Shown here piece by piece: positions 52,723-60,727 of a stretch of DNA of 64,000 nt (positions within the stretch are counted from its first letter, which is position 1; each line of letters starts with the position of its first letter). Position numbers and translations under genes: made by a program. Origin of the DNA: Ignisphaera sp. (GTDB taxonomy: Archaea; Thermoproteota; Thermoprotei_A; Sulfolobales; Ignisphaeraceae). The notes beneath the pieces are model-generated. The model did no database searches. It saw only the letters and a program-made list of their open reading frames with translations, and was not told where the DNA came from. The DNA lies in assembly GCA_038735125.1 (NCBI GenBank), contig JAVYNU010000005.1, forward strand, positions 62,001 to 126,000, given 5' to 3'.

Positions 52723-52896
52723 TTGCGATTTAATTTAAAGCTTATAACTCCCTATAATGAAGTAATAAGATTACATGATACTATGTTGAAAGATGAAACA
52801 TGTGCACATCATATAGACGTAGATGAAAAGGTAGAAGATGTATCCGATAAATTAATACTATTGGGGATCGTAAATGATTACGTTCAGTTCATATGA
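52723..52896 (+). CDS. Possible 57-residue protein in an AT-rich gap
   Basis: A TTG-to-TGA frame of 57 codons (RFNLKLITPYNEVIRLHDTML...) with GAGGTG nine bases upstream. It lies in the 557-base stretch 52465-53021, which is more AT-rich than its surroundings and holds no other frame I would call; an inverted TGTAGA/TCTACA pair (about 52601-52618) is the only other structure seen. Acidic, soluble, with His and Cys (CAHHID). No family recognised. It may be a relic. Confidence 0.35.
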   Translation: MRFNLKLITPYNEVIRLHDTMLKDETCAHHIDVDEKVEDVSDKLILLGIVNDYVQFI

Positions 52897-53021
52897 ATTT
52901 TATATTATTTTATTTATACTTTGTATTATGTCTATGGTACTAGTTTCTACAAGCGATGAACGCGAATATTAGATGTTATCTATTCAGATATGCAATCTAT
53001 GTTTATTCATCACATTGTTCT

Positions 53022-53912
53022 TTAATGTAGTGGCATCACTGTCTTTGCTAGTAGGGACCCCAGGATGTATAGCAGTATCGAAACCCCAAATATCAATACG
53101 GTGTTCAAAGTGAATTCCCTTAGATAGCTTGTTTTTTGCAGAACCGCTACATAGAATGTCATGTAGGCTACAATAGCTATTGCAACTATAATCATAGCTG
53201 CAAATGCTATGTGTATAGATGGTGCTAGGAAGTATGGTAGTGCCAATAGGATTGAGGCTGTTATATAGGCTATGAATGTGTAGAGCGCTGAGCTCCCTGG
53301 CCTCTCCCTTCTCTCCTGCTTCGCTTGGGAATACGCTGCAACAGCCATTGATATAGACGCTGATATACCTGCTAGCAACCCTGTTAAGCCAGCGCTGATA
53401 GTGTTTTCGAAGGCCCCTAGAGACCCTGTGTAAATTCCTGTGAGCTCTATGAGAGCATCCGATAAGCCGAGCGTTATAAAGCCTATGTACCTAACCCTGG
53501 CCTCGTCGATAGAGTTTGCAAACTCTGTTTCATGCCTCTCCTCATCCTCGATTATCTTCGCCAGCTCATTTCGTATACTGGGATGCTCCTCCCCAATCTT
53601 CCTATAGGAATCTATTGCAAAACTCTCTTTAGACTCCATAAACTTTATCAATACTGTTAAACCATATATGTAGAATAGAAATGTGTAGACAAGCAACCTT
53701 AGGGTTAACAGCCTCGGTCTGCAGTCCCCAGCAAACCTCCTCCAAAACATGTAGTGTCTATACTCGTCCTCAGAAGCCCTAGTCAAAGCACTTCTCATCT
53801 TCTCGCTGACAAAAGGCATTTTCGCCAAGGCTCTGTATATGTGGTGGGATTCGAGCTCATCTATACACATTCTCAGCATCAAACTTTTTCGTGTTGGCAA
53901 TTGGGCTACCAA
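53022..53912 (-). CDS. Rubrerythrin-VIT1/CCC1 fusion (MbfA-like iron transporter)
   Basis: A 296-residue protein. The N-terminal di-iron domain has helices with ExxH pairs (DELESHHIYR, SEDEYRHYMFW, EDEERHETEF). The C-terminal VIT1/CCC1 domain (about residues 140-296) has five membrane helices and the signature SDALIELTGIYTGSLGA. Bacterial MbfA with this architecture exports iron. TTG start, with a TATA-like element about 30 bases upstream; ATG 53879 is an alternative. Confidence 0.88.
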   Translation of the reverse strand: MVAQLPTRKSLMLRMCIDELESHHIYRALAKMPFVSEKMRSALTRASEDEYRHYMFWRRFAGDCRPRLLTLRLLVYTFLFYIYGLTVLIKFMESKESFAIDSYRKIGEEHPSIRNELAKIIEDEERHETEFANSIDEARVRYIGFITLGLSDALIELTGIYTGSLGAFENTISAGLTGLLAGISASISMAVAAYSQAKQERRERPGSSALYTFIAYITASILLALPYFLAPSIHIAFAAMIIVAIAIVAYMTFYVAVLQKTSYLREFTLNTVLIFGVSILLYILGSLLAKTVMPLH

Positions 53913-54018
53913 AACACTTTTTGCTTTTGCACAAGAAAAGCTTATTGTATGAATAAAGCTATATATTAAATGTTTTTAGAGAGTCGAAGCAGTACTGAGT
54001 CTAGGCTGGTGTTCAAAT

Positions 54019-54339
54019 GTGACTGGAGAGACTTTTGAGAGTATTAGGGAGAGGATTGCCAGGCTCCTGGAGGAGGCTGGGAAACCTCTTTCAGCTGAGG
54101 AAATAGCAAATATCTTTAGCCTAGATGTGAAAGATGTGTATATCCATTTAGAGCATATAGCGAAGAGCATTAGGAGAGAAAGCAACAATAGGAAAGCCCT
54201 TTTGATGATGCCGCCAAGGTGCAGGAAATGCGGATACATATTCAAGGATCTTGAAAAGCCTAGGAAGCCTTCTAGATGCCCAGGATGCAAAAGCGAGTGG
54301 ATAGAGCCACCAAGATTCATCATAGCTAGTGTCCAGTGA
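54019..54339 (+). CDS. HTH plus zinc-ribbon transcriptional regulator (COG3357)
   Basis: A 106-residue protein with an N-terminal helix-turn-helix (PLSAEEIANIFSLDVKDVYIHLEHIAKSI) and a C-terminal zinc ribbon with CRKCG and CPGCK about 20 residues apart. It belongs to the archaeal COG3357 group of predicted regulators; the target is unknown. GTG start at 54019; the overlapping ATG reads into a stop. Divergent from the MbfA-like gene, with a 106-base gap. Confidence 0.85.
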   Translation: MTGETFESIRERIARLLEEAGKPLSAEEIANIFSLDVKDVYIHLEHIAKSIRRESNNRKALLMMPPRCRKCGYIFKDLEKPRKPSRCPGCKSEWIEPPRFIIASVQ

Positions 54340-54445
54340 TATGACTCTCCTTGGCACGTTTAGACTCTTTAAACCGTGCAGCATACAATATTTTGTAGCT
54401 TTGAAACTAATGCCAATCTACTTTCAGCTCACCAAAACATAATCG

Positions 54446-55660
54446 ATGTTGTGTTTGGGTGAAGACTATTTGGATAGATCCAGAATGTTTTTTGTAGTGG
54501 TCTTGCTTATAGATTCTTTTCTATGGGGCGTTTGGTTCGGTGGTCTATGGAGCTATAGACTAGCCTTTGCATCTAGGCTAACAGACGACTACATACAAGT
54601 TTCAGCCTCTTATGCGCTACCGCTATTCGCATCATCGATATCTTTTCTCGTTGCGTTGAAGAGACCTGGGTTTTTCAGGCAACATAGAATTGCTTTGTTC
54701 AAGCTTTCTGTTGTCCTATCAAGAGTGCTCTACATGGTTGCTGCAATAGTTGTACTGACAAATGTGCTCAGTTCTCTCAAGCTTTTGTATGCAACAACAG
54801 TTGTTCTCTCTATAGCCAGTCTCTTCGGAAGTGTTGCAGGAATTGTATGGACAGATTATATAGCTGATAATGTTCCAGATTATTGGAAGCCGAGATATGT
54901 TGCCCTAGACAGCTTGCTTGGTACTCTAGGGGCTTTGGTGGGTTCGATAATAGCTGGCTATATATTTGCTTTTGAAACCGGTGTTCGCTCTTATGGCAGG
55001 CTGTTCTTATTGGTGTCAACCATATTCTTACTGGATATGCCACTCATCATAATGCTGAAAGATATTCACAAAAATGTTGTGCAGATAGATGATGTGGGGA
55101 GAAGGGGTTCTAGACCCAGCCCCCTATTCTACATAGCCATAGTCGTTCTATATCTTGCACTCAACCTCCCAACAGCTCTCACAGCCCCCTACATAATCTA
55201 TAGGCTTGGGGGAGACGAACTATGGATAACAGCAATCAACATATCCAATTTTGTGGCAAGCATTCTAATGCCTATAGCATTCAGCGAAGTACTTAGGAGA
55301 GTAGATCCACTATCTCTCGCAGGCATATCAATTGCAGTGGCAGCTATATCAACAGCGATATTCCCACAACTCAAAACAGTTGAACTCCAAATAGTAAGAG
55401 CTTTCGTTGCTGGAGCTGGAGGGATAGGCATATGGATGTCTATTATAAGCCACATGATATCGGATGTAGATCCGGAGAACAGGATCCAGCACAGCTCTAC
55501 AGTATATCTAATACAAAACATTGTCCCCGCGATAGCGACAAGCATTGGCGGTCTACTTGCCGATGTCTTGAAGTCTCCTGAGGTGGTGTTCTACATGTCA
55601 GCCACAGCTATAGCATCGATACCAGCGATAACGAGATATAGGCGCCGGAGCGGAGATTAG
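54446..55660 (+). CDS. MFS transporter
   Basis: About 404 residues with 11-12 membrane helices. Loop sequences are weak matches to the MFS pattern (ALKRPGFFRQHR, IVWTDYIADNVPDYWKPRYVALDSLLGTLGALVGSIIAG). The latter half is typical of the MFS_1 group. The substrate is unknown. Start is uncertain: GGGTGA (54458-54463) would suit TTG 54470 better than ATG 54446. Confidence 0.8.
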   Translation: MLCLGEDYLDRSRMFFVVVLLIDSFLWGVWFGGLWSYRLAFASRLTDDYIQVSASYALPLFASSISFLVALKRPGFFRQHRIALFKLSVVLSRVLYMVAAIVVLTNVLSSLKLLYATTVVLSIASLFGSVAGIVWTDYIADNVPDYWKPRYVALDSLLGTLGALVGSIIAGYIFAFETGVRSYGRLFLLVSTIFLLDMPLIIMLKDIHKNVVQIDDVGRRGSRPSPLFYIAIVVLYLALNLPTALTAPYIIYRLGGDELWITAINISNFVASILMPIAFSEVLRRVDPLSLAGISIAVAAISTAIFPQLKTVELQIVRAFVAGAGGIGIWMSIISHMISDVDPENRIQHSSTVYLIQNIVPAIATSIGGLLADVLKSPEVVFYMSATAIASIPAITRYRRRSGD

Positions 55661-55662
55661 CG

Positions 55663-55680
55663 ATAAGGTAAAAACCTTAT
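55663..55680 (+). terminator. Hairpin after the MFS gene
   Basis: ATAAGGT-AAAA-ACCTTAT is a perfect 7-bp inverted repeat with a 4-base loop, starting two bases after the MFS stop codon and just before the promoter of the C/D sRNA. No T-run follows, so it may be a processing or 3'-end element. Confidence 0.35.
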
Positions 55681-55689
55681 CTATAAAAA
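55679..55689 (+). promoter_or_regulatory. TATA box of C/D sRNA 2
   Basis: atctataaaaa lies about 24 bases ahead of the C box at 55707, the distance expected for a short independently transcribed sRNA gene. Confidence 0.45.
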
Positions 55690-55706
55690 TGAAATTTGTC
55701 GAGAAG

Positions 55707-55756
55707 ATGATGAGGATTGGTCTTTGCTGAGTGGTGATTGGGGGAGCGATACCTGA
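55707..55756 (+). ncRNA. C/D box sRNA (2'-O-methylation guide) 2
   Basis: C box ATGATGA 55707-55713; guide 55714-55726 (ggattggtctttg, 13 bases); D' box CTGA 55727-55730; degenerate C' box TGATTGG 55735-55741; guide 55742-55752 (gggagcgatac, 11 bases); D box CTGA 55753-55756. It has its own TATA box. By the D+5 rule the predicted sites are a G in CAAAGACCAAUCC and a C in GUAUCGCUCCC. I cannot name the target RNAs. Confidence 0.75.
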
Positions 55757-55831
55757 TTACCATTATATTCGCATCTATGGATAGAGGCTTTGGGGTTTGG
55801 AATCTCAGTAAAGAGGGTTTTCGAAAAAATT

Positions 55832-56662
55832 CTAGCTTTTCTCGATCAAATATCTTATCCAGGGTCTTATAGCAACCTCCTCTCCCTTCATCCTCACTAT
55901 CCCCTTGTCGATGTATTCGCGAAGCTTTGAATCTCCCAATGCCGAGACAAAGGCATTTATATGTATAGAGTTGTCTTCGTCGAATACTTTGAGCAATGGC
56001 TCCAGCTCCTCTTTTCTAATCGCTATTGGCAGCGATGGTAATATGACTGGGTAGTCAAAGCTCTCGTGGATATATATAGCTGCGTCCACCCCTAGAAGCA
56101 TAGATGCTATCACAATAAATGCTGTCTCTGCCTTGAACCCTGGTGTAGCGTTTATGTATATCCTCATACCCCTCGACCTCCTATCGCTGACTATGCTGAA
56201 CACCTTGTCCAGTAGCTCTACAAGCCCGTAGTCAAACTCGTCGACGCTCTCAATCTTGCTCAGCTCAATGAGAAGAGGCTTCTGAAAACCGAGTCTCTGA
56301 AAAGCCTCTACAAGAACCTTGGAAACGAGTCTAGCTGTACATGTTTTGGTGTACAGCAAAACAATCTCGACATCGCCTGGGCTATGCCCAAAAACGCTCT
56401 GTATACCCAAAACACCGTTTACCTCAGCACAACTCCTCCCCCTCTCATTAACAACAAAGCTAATCATATCACCAATTAGACTGCGATCCTCCAAAGCTTT
56501 GCAGACATTCCCATCAGGAATCCTGTTCCTATCATCAGATGGTGAAAGCCTGTACCACTCCCCAAAATCGGGGTACCTAGACTTGTACCTCGCCCCCAAA
56601 ACCCTGTTGAAATTTCCTAAAAGCGATGTTCCAACAAGAGATATGTAGCATGCACTAACCAC
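55832..56662 (-). CDS. CARF-domain protein, APE2256/Sso1393-like (possible cOA sensor or ring nuclease)
   Basis: A 276-residue protein. The N-terminal LVGTSLLGNF is the first strand and loop of CARF proteins. The signature YINATPGFKAETAFIVIASMLLG, with IYIHESFDYPVILPSLPI, is typical of the Cas_APE2256 family. A C-terminal 60 residues look like a winged helix (LREYIDKGIVRMKGEEVAI). Relatives bind cyclic oligoadenylate from type III CRISPR complexes, and some cleave it. There is no cas gene or CRISPR array in the window, so it is an orphan. It is the only gene of its strand here, tail to tail with the C/D sRNA. Confidence 0.75.
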   Translation of the reverse strand: MVSACYISLVGTSLLGNFNRVLGARYKSRYPDFGEWYRLSPSDDRNRIPDGNVCKALEDRSLIGDMISFVVNERGRSCAEVNGVLGIQSVFGHSPGDVEIVLLYTKTCTARLVSKVLVEAFQRLGFQKPLLIELSKIESVDEFDYGLVELLDKVFSIVSDRRSRGMRIYINATPGFKAETAFIVIASMLLGVDAAIYIHESFDYPVILPSLPIAIRKEELEPLLKVFDEDNSIHINAFVSALGDSKLREYIDKGIVRMKGEEVAIRPWIRYLIEKS

Positions 56663-56817
56663 AAAACCACCTCTCTCAGCTACACAATCATCGATAAAAG
56701 CTTAAAAAATTGCTTGACTAACGAAGCAGGGATTGAGTCTTTGTAAAGGTCCCAGCATTAATGGGTGGGCCACAACAAAATTTTTATTTCTGCGCCATTC
56801 ACACTCTCCACTAGCTG

Positions 56818-56958
56818 GTGGTATCTATTGTATCGCTAGATGTTGCCTTGGCTATAGCACTATACTGTTTGGGAGTAGCCATAGCCTTGGCGTACTACTG
56901 GGTTGGCTCAGTCAAAGAAGGTAGGGAATTGAAAGAAGACTATCTGTGCATGGGGTGA
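56818..56958 (+). CDS. 46-residue single-helix membrane protein, partner of second SSS symporter
   Basis: A GTG-to-TGA frame of 46 codons: VSIVSLDVALAIALYC, one hydrophobic helix (about residues 8-30), then YYWVGSVKEGRELKED. A TATA-like aatttttattt (about 56779-56789) lies about 30 bases upstream, so the start may be leaderless. It ends 12 bases before the symporter, matching the arrangement at 25435. The rest of the 155-base gap before it holds nothing else I can call. Confidence 0.6.
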   Translation: MVSIVSLDVALAIALYCLGVAIALAYYWVGSVKEGRELKEDYLCMG

Positions 56959-56970
56959 TCCACATTTATA

Positions 56971-58383
56971 GTGGATATCGCTATTATATCTGCCTATCTT
57001 CTTGCTATGATTCTAATAGGTGTGTATGCCGCTAAGAGGGTTAGCAGTGCCAGTGATCTGTATGTCGGCGGACTCAATTTCGGTGGTGTAGCAACAGCGC
57101 TATCGTTCTTCACAACATATTTCAGCTCAGTTATATTTGTTGGCGCAACTGCAATCGGATGGAAGTATGGTTTGCTGGTGCTGTGGAAAGATGTTTTCGT
57201 GGTTTTTGTGGGAACCTTAGCAGCATTTATATTTATTGGTCCAAGGCTGCTAGCATTTTCTAGGAGATTTGGCTTTTCATCTATTGTCGAGTTCATCGAG
57301 GTTAGATACAAGACGAGTTTGGCTGGCATTATAGCAGCTTTAACAACCTTCGTCGGACTCTACATATATACAATATCTGCGCTAATTGGTATGGCAAGAG
57401 CCTTGGAGGCCATGGGCCTCGACTACACGATGTCGCTGTTGATATCGTCTGCTACAACACTTCTCTACATAGCCCTCGGAGGTTATCTGGCCCAGGTCTG
57501 GACACAGAGCATCCAAGCCGTTTTCATGCTGGCCATGGCCATAGCAATAGCTGTAACATCTCTTGCTAGTGTTGGCGGTATTGGGAATTTGCAGCAGAGG
57601 CTTTCAAGCATAGATCCTCTGCTAGCCAGCTGGCCCTACAGAGACCTATTACCCATGTTCTCTTTCTACCTAAGCCTAGGCTTCATGGGCATTGGAAACC
57701 CTGCTCTGGTAATGAAATTCATAACAGCAAGGGATAGAATCTCGCTTAAACTGGCAACAGTTGTGGCCACAGCTACCGTCGCTACACTAACCCTCTCACT
57801 AGACATAGCATCTGCTACAACAAGAGCCATAATATCCTCAGATAGCGTTAAACCGGACCACGCATTCATCTATCTAACAAAGACTCTCATGCCAAAAGGC
57901 TTTGACACTCTAATGATAATAGCGATACTATCAGCTTCAATGTCAACAATATCAGCATTGATAAACACATTGACCCACACACTAAGAGATGTTGTGAAGA
58001 AGCTTGGAAGCAACCTCATTGGCAACACAAAAAGAGATGTTATGTTCTTCCGCCTAACCACAGCAACATTAGCGGCCACAGCCACGATCCTAGCTCTAAA
58101 ACCGCCAGAAATGCTGATAACGCTATTTGGTGTAACAACAGCAATACTATCATCAACACTGGTAGGCCCGATCATATACGGTCTATACTGGAGAAAAGCA
58201 ACCGCTGAAGGAGCTATAGCATCAATGGTTACAAGCTTTGCCATAGCAATCGCTGTTAGCGCCTACGGCCACTTCAGCTTCCCATGGACATACTACGCAT
58301 TTGTCCCAGCCTTGGCAGCATCACTCACAGTCATGCCCATTACAAACCTCGTCTCAAAACCAGCAAGAAAACAGAATTGCTAG
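56971..58383 (+). CDS. Sodium:solute symporter (SSS family), second
   Basis: A 470-residue protein with 13 predicted helices. SSS features include GVYAAKRVSSASDLYVGGLNFG, ALSFFTTYFSSVIFVGATAIG, YIALGGYLAQVWTQSIQA and the C-terminal IYGLYWRKATAEGAIASMV. The solute is unknown. GTG start. It is paired with the small membrane protein just upstream, like the first SSS gene, but is only distantly similar to that transporter. Confidence 0.9.
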   Translation: MDIAIISAYLLAMILIGVYAAKRVSSASDLYVGGLNFGGVATALSFFTTYFSSVIFVGATAIGWKYGLLVLWKDVFVVFVGTLAAFIFIGPRLLAFSRRFGFSSIVEFIEVRYKTSLAGIIAALTTFVGLYIYTISALIGMARALEAMGLDYTMSLLISSATTLLYIALGGYLAQVWTQSIQAVFMLAMAIAIAVTSLASVGGIGNLQQRLSSIDPLLASWPYRDLLPMFSFYLSLGFMGIGNPALVMKFITARDRISLKLATVVATATVATLTLSLDIASATTRAIISSDSVKPDHAFIYLTKTLMPKGFDTLMIIAILSASMSTISALINTLTHTLRDVVKKLGSNLIGNTKRDVMFFRLTTATLAATATILALKPPEMLITLFGVTTAILSSTLVGPIIYGLYWRKATAEGAIASMVTSFAIAIAVSAYGHFSFPWTYYAFVPALAASLTVMPITNLVSKPARKQNC

Positions 58384-58972
58384 ACACATTGCAGTAATCT
58401 CAACAACCAAAATTATTTTTATCTAAATCCCCAAGCCACAAGCAGAAAAACAAACAATATGGGTCGTAGAAAAATAAAGTATTGTGTAGACTGTACAAGG
58501 CCCTACACCAGTTTTTGCAGACACCAATAACATTAGCATGTCTAACAGCATTTCCTCAGGTTTGTGGAACGTTGTTATATCATTTGCCTTAGCTACAATC
58601 TCAGCGTTTGACCCGCAAAACACATTGGTATCTCTTATGTTAGATGTAGTCGGAGGTTTCTTTAGCATAGCTTATGAGGATCTATACAATGTGCTTGTCA
58701 TATACAACTTTTCAATAGCTGTATTTGGCCATGTCTATGTAATTTTACCCCATTACCTGTGCTACACCATGTCTGGAGTTTATTAGAATCTCCCTAAAAA
58801 AAATTCAATTTAACTTCATGATGTACTAAAGCTTTAGATAGGGATTGCAGGTCTTGTTCTACACAGTAATGTAACTATGTTGAGCATTTCTATGGCTCTG
58901 TATGCTTGTTTTCAAAAAAGATTTTAATGTCTCGGTCTATTTCTTTACTGATTATGTGTTTGGTGGGTTTGT
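58384..58972. other. 589-base intergenic region without a confident gene
   Basis: Two overlapping frames of about 80 codons exist, one per strand (58538-58786 plus, 58423-58668 minus). Neither shows a recognised motif, a good ribosome binding site or a TATA-placed start, and they mirror each other, so neither is called. A TATA-like gattttaatg (about 58919-58928) probably serves the M42 gene at 58973. The region may be a decayed gene. Confidence 0.5.
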
Positions 58973-60082
58973 ATGGGTGGGTATGATGTTGATAGAAACG
59001 AGTTTGTTGAGTTGGTTAAGAGGCTATGTGGTGTTGTTGGACCGTCTGGCAGGGAGCATGATGTGAGGGGCCTGGTCATCGATTTGGTTAGGGACTATGC
59101 CGATGGTTTGTGGGTGGATTCCCTAGGTAATGTAATTGCTTTGAAGCGTGGTGGGGGTGTCTACAGATTTTTGTTGGCTGCCCACATGGATGAAATCGGG
59201 CTTTTCGTTAGCTTTATAGAGGACAGCGGTTTCCTGCGTGTTCAGCCTATTGGCGGTGTTGGTGAGAGGGCTCTTGTTTTTCAGAGGGTTTTGGTGAAGA
59301 CCAGGGATGGAAGGGTCTACAGAGGGGTTATAGGCCTCAAGCCCCCTCATGCTGCCAAGCCTGAGGAGCTTAGGCAGATCCCCGAGATAAAGGACCTTTT
59401 CGTTGATGTCGGTGCCAGGTCTAGGGACGAGGTGAAGGCTATGGGTATAGACGTTGGCGATGTGATAGCCTTTGACAGGGACGTCACTTTGCTCGGCTCT
59501 GACAGGATAACTGGGAGGGGGTTCGACGATAGGCTAGGGCTTGCAGTGGCTATAAAGGCTTTTCAAATGATTGAGAAAAGCGAGGCTGACGTATATCTAG
59601 TTGCAACTGTCCAGGAGGAGGTTGGGCTCAAAGGCGCTAGAACAACTGCCTTCTCCATAGACCCCCACATAGCGCTAGCAATAGATACCACAGTTGCAAA
59701 CGACCTGCCCGGGACACCACAAAGCGAGTGGGTAACTGCACTCGGGAAAGGACCGGCGATAAAGATTGCTGATGGTAGAGGCTCGTCAGGGATAATAGTA
59801 CACAAAGAGATTGTTGACAAGCTCATAGAGGTTGCAAACAAGCTTGGAATACCATACCAGCTAGAGGTTCTCCCAGGGGGAACAACAGATGCATCAGCAA
59901 TACAGCTAAACAGAGAGGGTGTCCCAACAGGAGTAGTATCAATACCGACAAGATACCTACACTCACCAGTAGAGGTAGCAGACATAAACGACGCCATAAA
60001 CACAATAAAACTTGTAAAAGGATTCGCAGAAGCACTAACACCAGAATACGTAGACGGTCTAAAGAAGAGAAAGATAAAATAA
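58973..60082 (+). CDS. M42-family metalloaminopeptidase
   Basis: A 369-residue protein. Metal ligands and catalysis are visible in AAHMDEIGLFV (His, Asp), GRGFDDRLG (bridging Asp), VQEEVGLKGA (catalytic Glu and ligand Glu), ALAIDTT (Asp) and RYLHSPVEV (His). Such enzymes form tetrahedral dodecamers that trim peptides to amino acids, fitting a peptide-fermenting lifestyle. ATG start after a GT-rich stretch with GGTGGG. Confidence 0.94.
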   Translation: MGGYDVDRNEFVELVKRLCGVVGPSGREHDVRGLVIDLVRDYADGLWVDSLGNVIALKRGGGVYRFLLAAHMDEIGLFVSFIEDSGFLRVQPIGGVGERALVFQRVLVKTRDGRVYRGVIGLKPPHAAKPEELRQIPEIKDLFVDVGARSRDEVKAMGIDVGDVIAFDRDVTLLGSDRITGRGFDDRLGLAVAIKAFQMIEKSEADVYLVATVQEEVGLKGARTTAFSIDPHIALAIDTTVANDLPGTPQSEWVTALGKGPAIKIADGRGSSGIIVHKEIVDKLIEVANKLGIPYQLEVLPGGTTDASAIQLNREGVPTGVVSIPTRYLHSPVEVADINDAINTIKLVKGFAEALTPEYVDGLKKRKIK

Positions 60083-60178
60083 CGAGAGTTGCAAAACTAA
60101 TCATTCTACTTTTTAATTGATCCAAACAAGATAATAATAAAATAATGTTATTAAAAATGAATTGTTTTTGAATATGTT

Positions 60179-60604
60179 CTATGTTGTTGGTGCTTGAGGA
60201 GATGGTGTAGATATTGCCGACTCGGCCTTGCTCGGCTTCCACACAAGACCTAGTATACCGCCTACCAGACTTAGTATGGATCCTATAACGAATCCGCCAC
60301 CAAAGAATAGACTTATTATGGATAAGATTAATACTATCATGGACCACGTCCTAACCTTTTTTGGCATACCCGATCTGATTTGCAGCGCACCAATAACAAT
60401 TACAATACCGATTATTATTATTAGAGCGATGATGACTATGACCACCCCTCTAATGAAACCTGCCAGCCCTGGCGCCAAGGATTCTATGGATTCTACATCA
60501 ATACCTTTAATGGCTAACTCTATTTCTGCTCTTATTCCGTCAAGAGCTATTAGCACACCCCCTATGAGAGATAGAATTAAGGCGGCTGTTGGCCTCTCCC
60601 CCAT
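60179..60604 (-). CDS. Four-helix membrane protein (DUF4064-like)
   Basis: A 141-residue protein with four hydrophobic segments at about residues 7-25, 50-75, 85-105 and 108-122. Helices one and four carry the repeated ALILSLIGGVLI / SILSLVGGILGLV pattern of DUF4064-like proteins. The C-terminus is a Ser/Pro/Thr tail. TATA-like atttatatac lies about 45 bases upstream. It follows the SPFH operon on the same strand and may belong to the same envelope function. Confidence 0.65.
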   Translation of the reverse strand: MGERPTAALILSLIGGVLIALDGIRAEIELAIKGIDVESIESLAPGLAGFIRGVVIVIIALIIIIGIVIVIGALQIRSGMPKKVRTWSMIVLILSIISLFFGGGFVIGSILSLVGGILGLVWKPSKAESAISTPSPQAPTT

Positions 60605-60727
60605 ACTTCAACCTTCTAGCATATAGTAAATGTAAAGTATATAAATCTAACCCTGTTTTAGAGCTGTGAAGGACTTGACACAGGTTTAAAGGAGTAGAGA
60701 AGGAGTTTATTTCAAAGAAGAGAAGCT

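Noticed and set aside
52980-53014. C/D box-like GTGATGA ... CTGA on the minus strand
   Set aside because: The guide would be 19-20 bases rather than about 12, there is no D'/C' pair, and it runs off the end of the MbfA-like gene.
58423-58786. Two opposite frames of about 80 codons
   Set aside because: They overlap each other, lack motifs and start signals, and cannot both be real; kept only as a remark on the gap.
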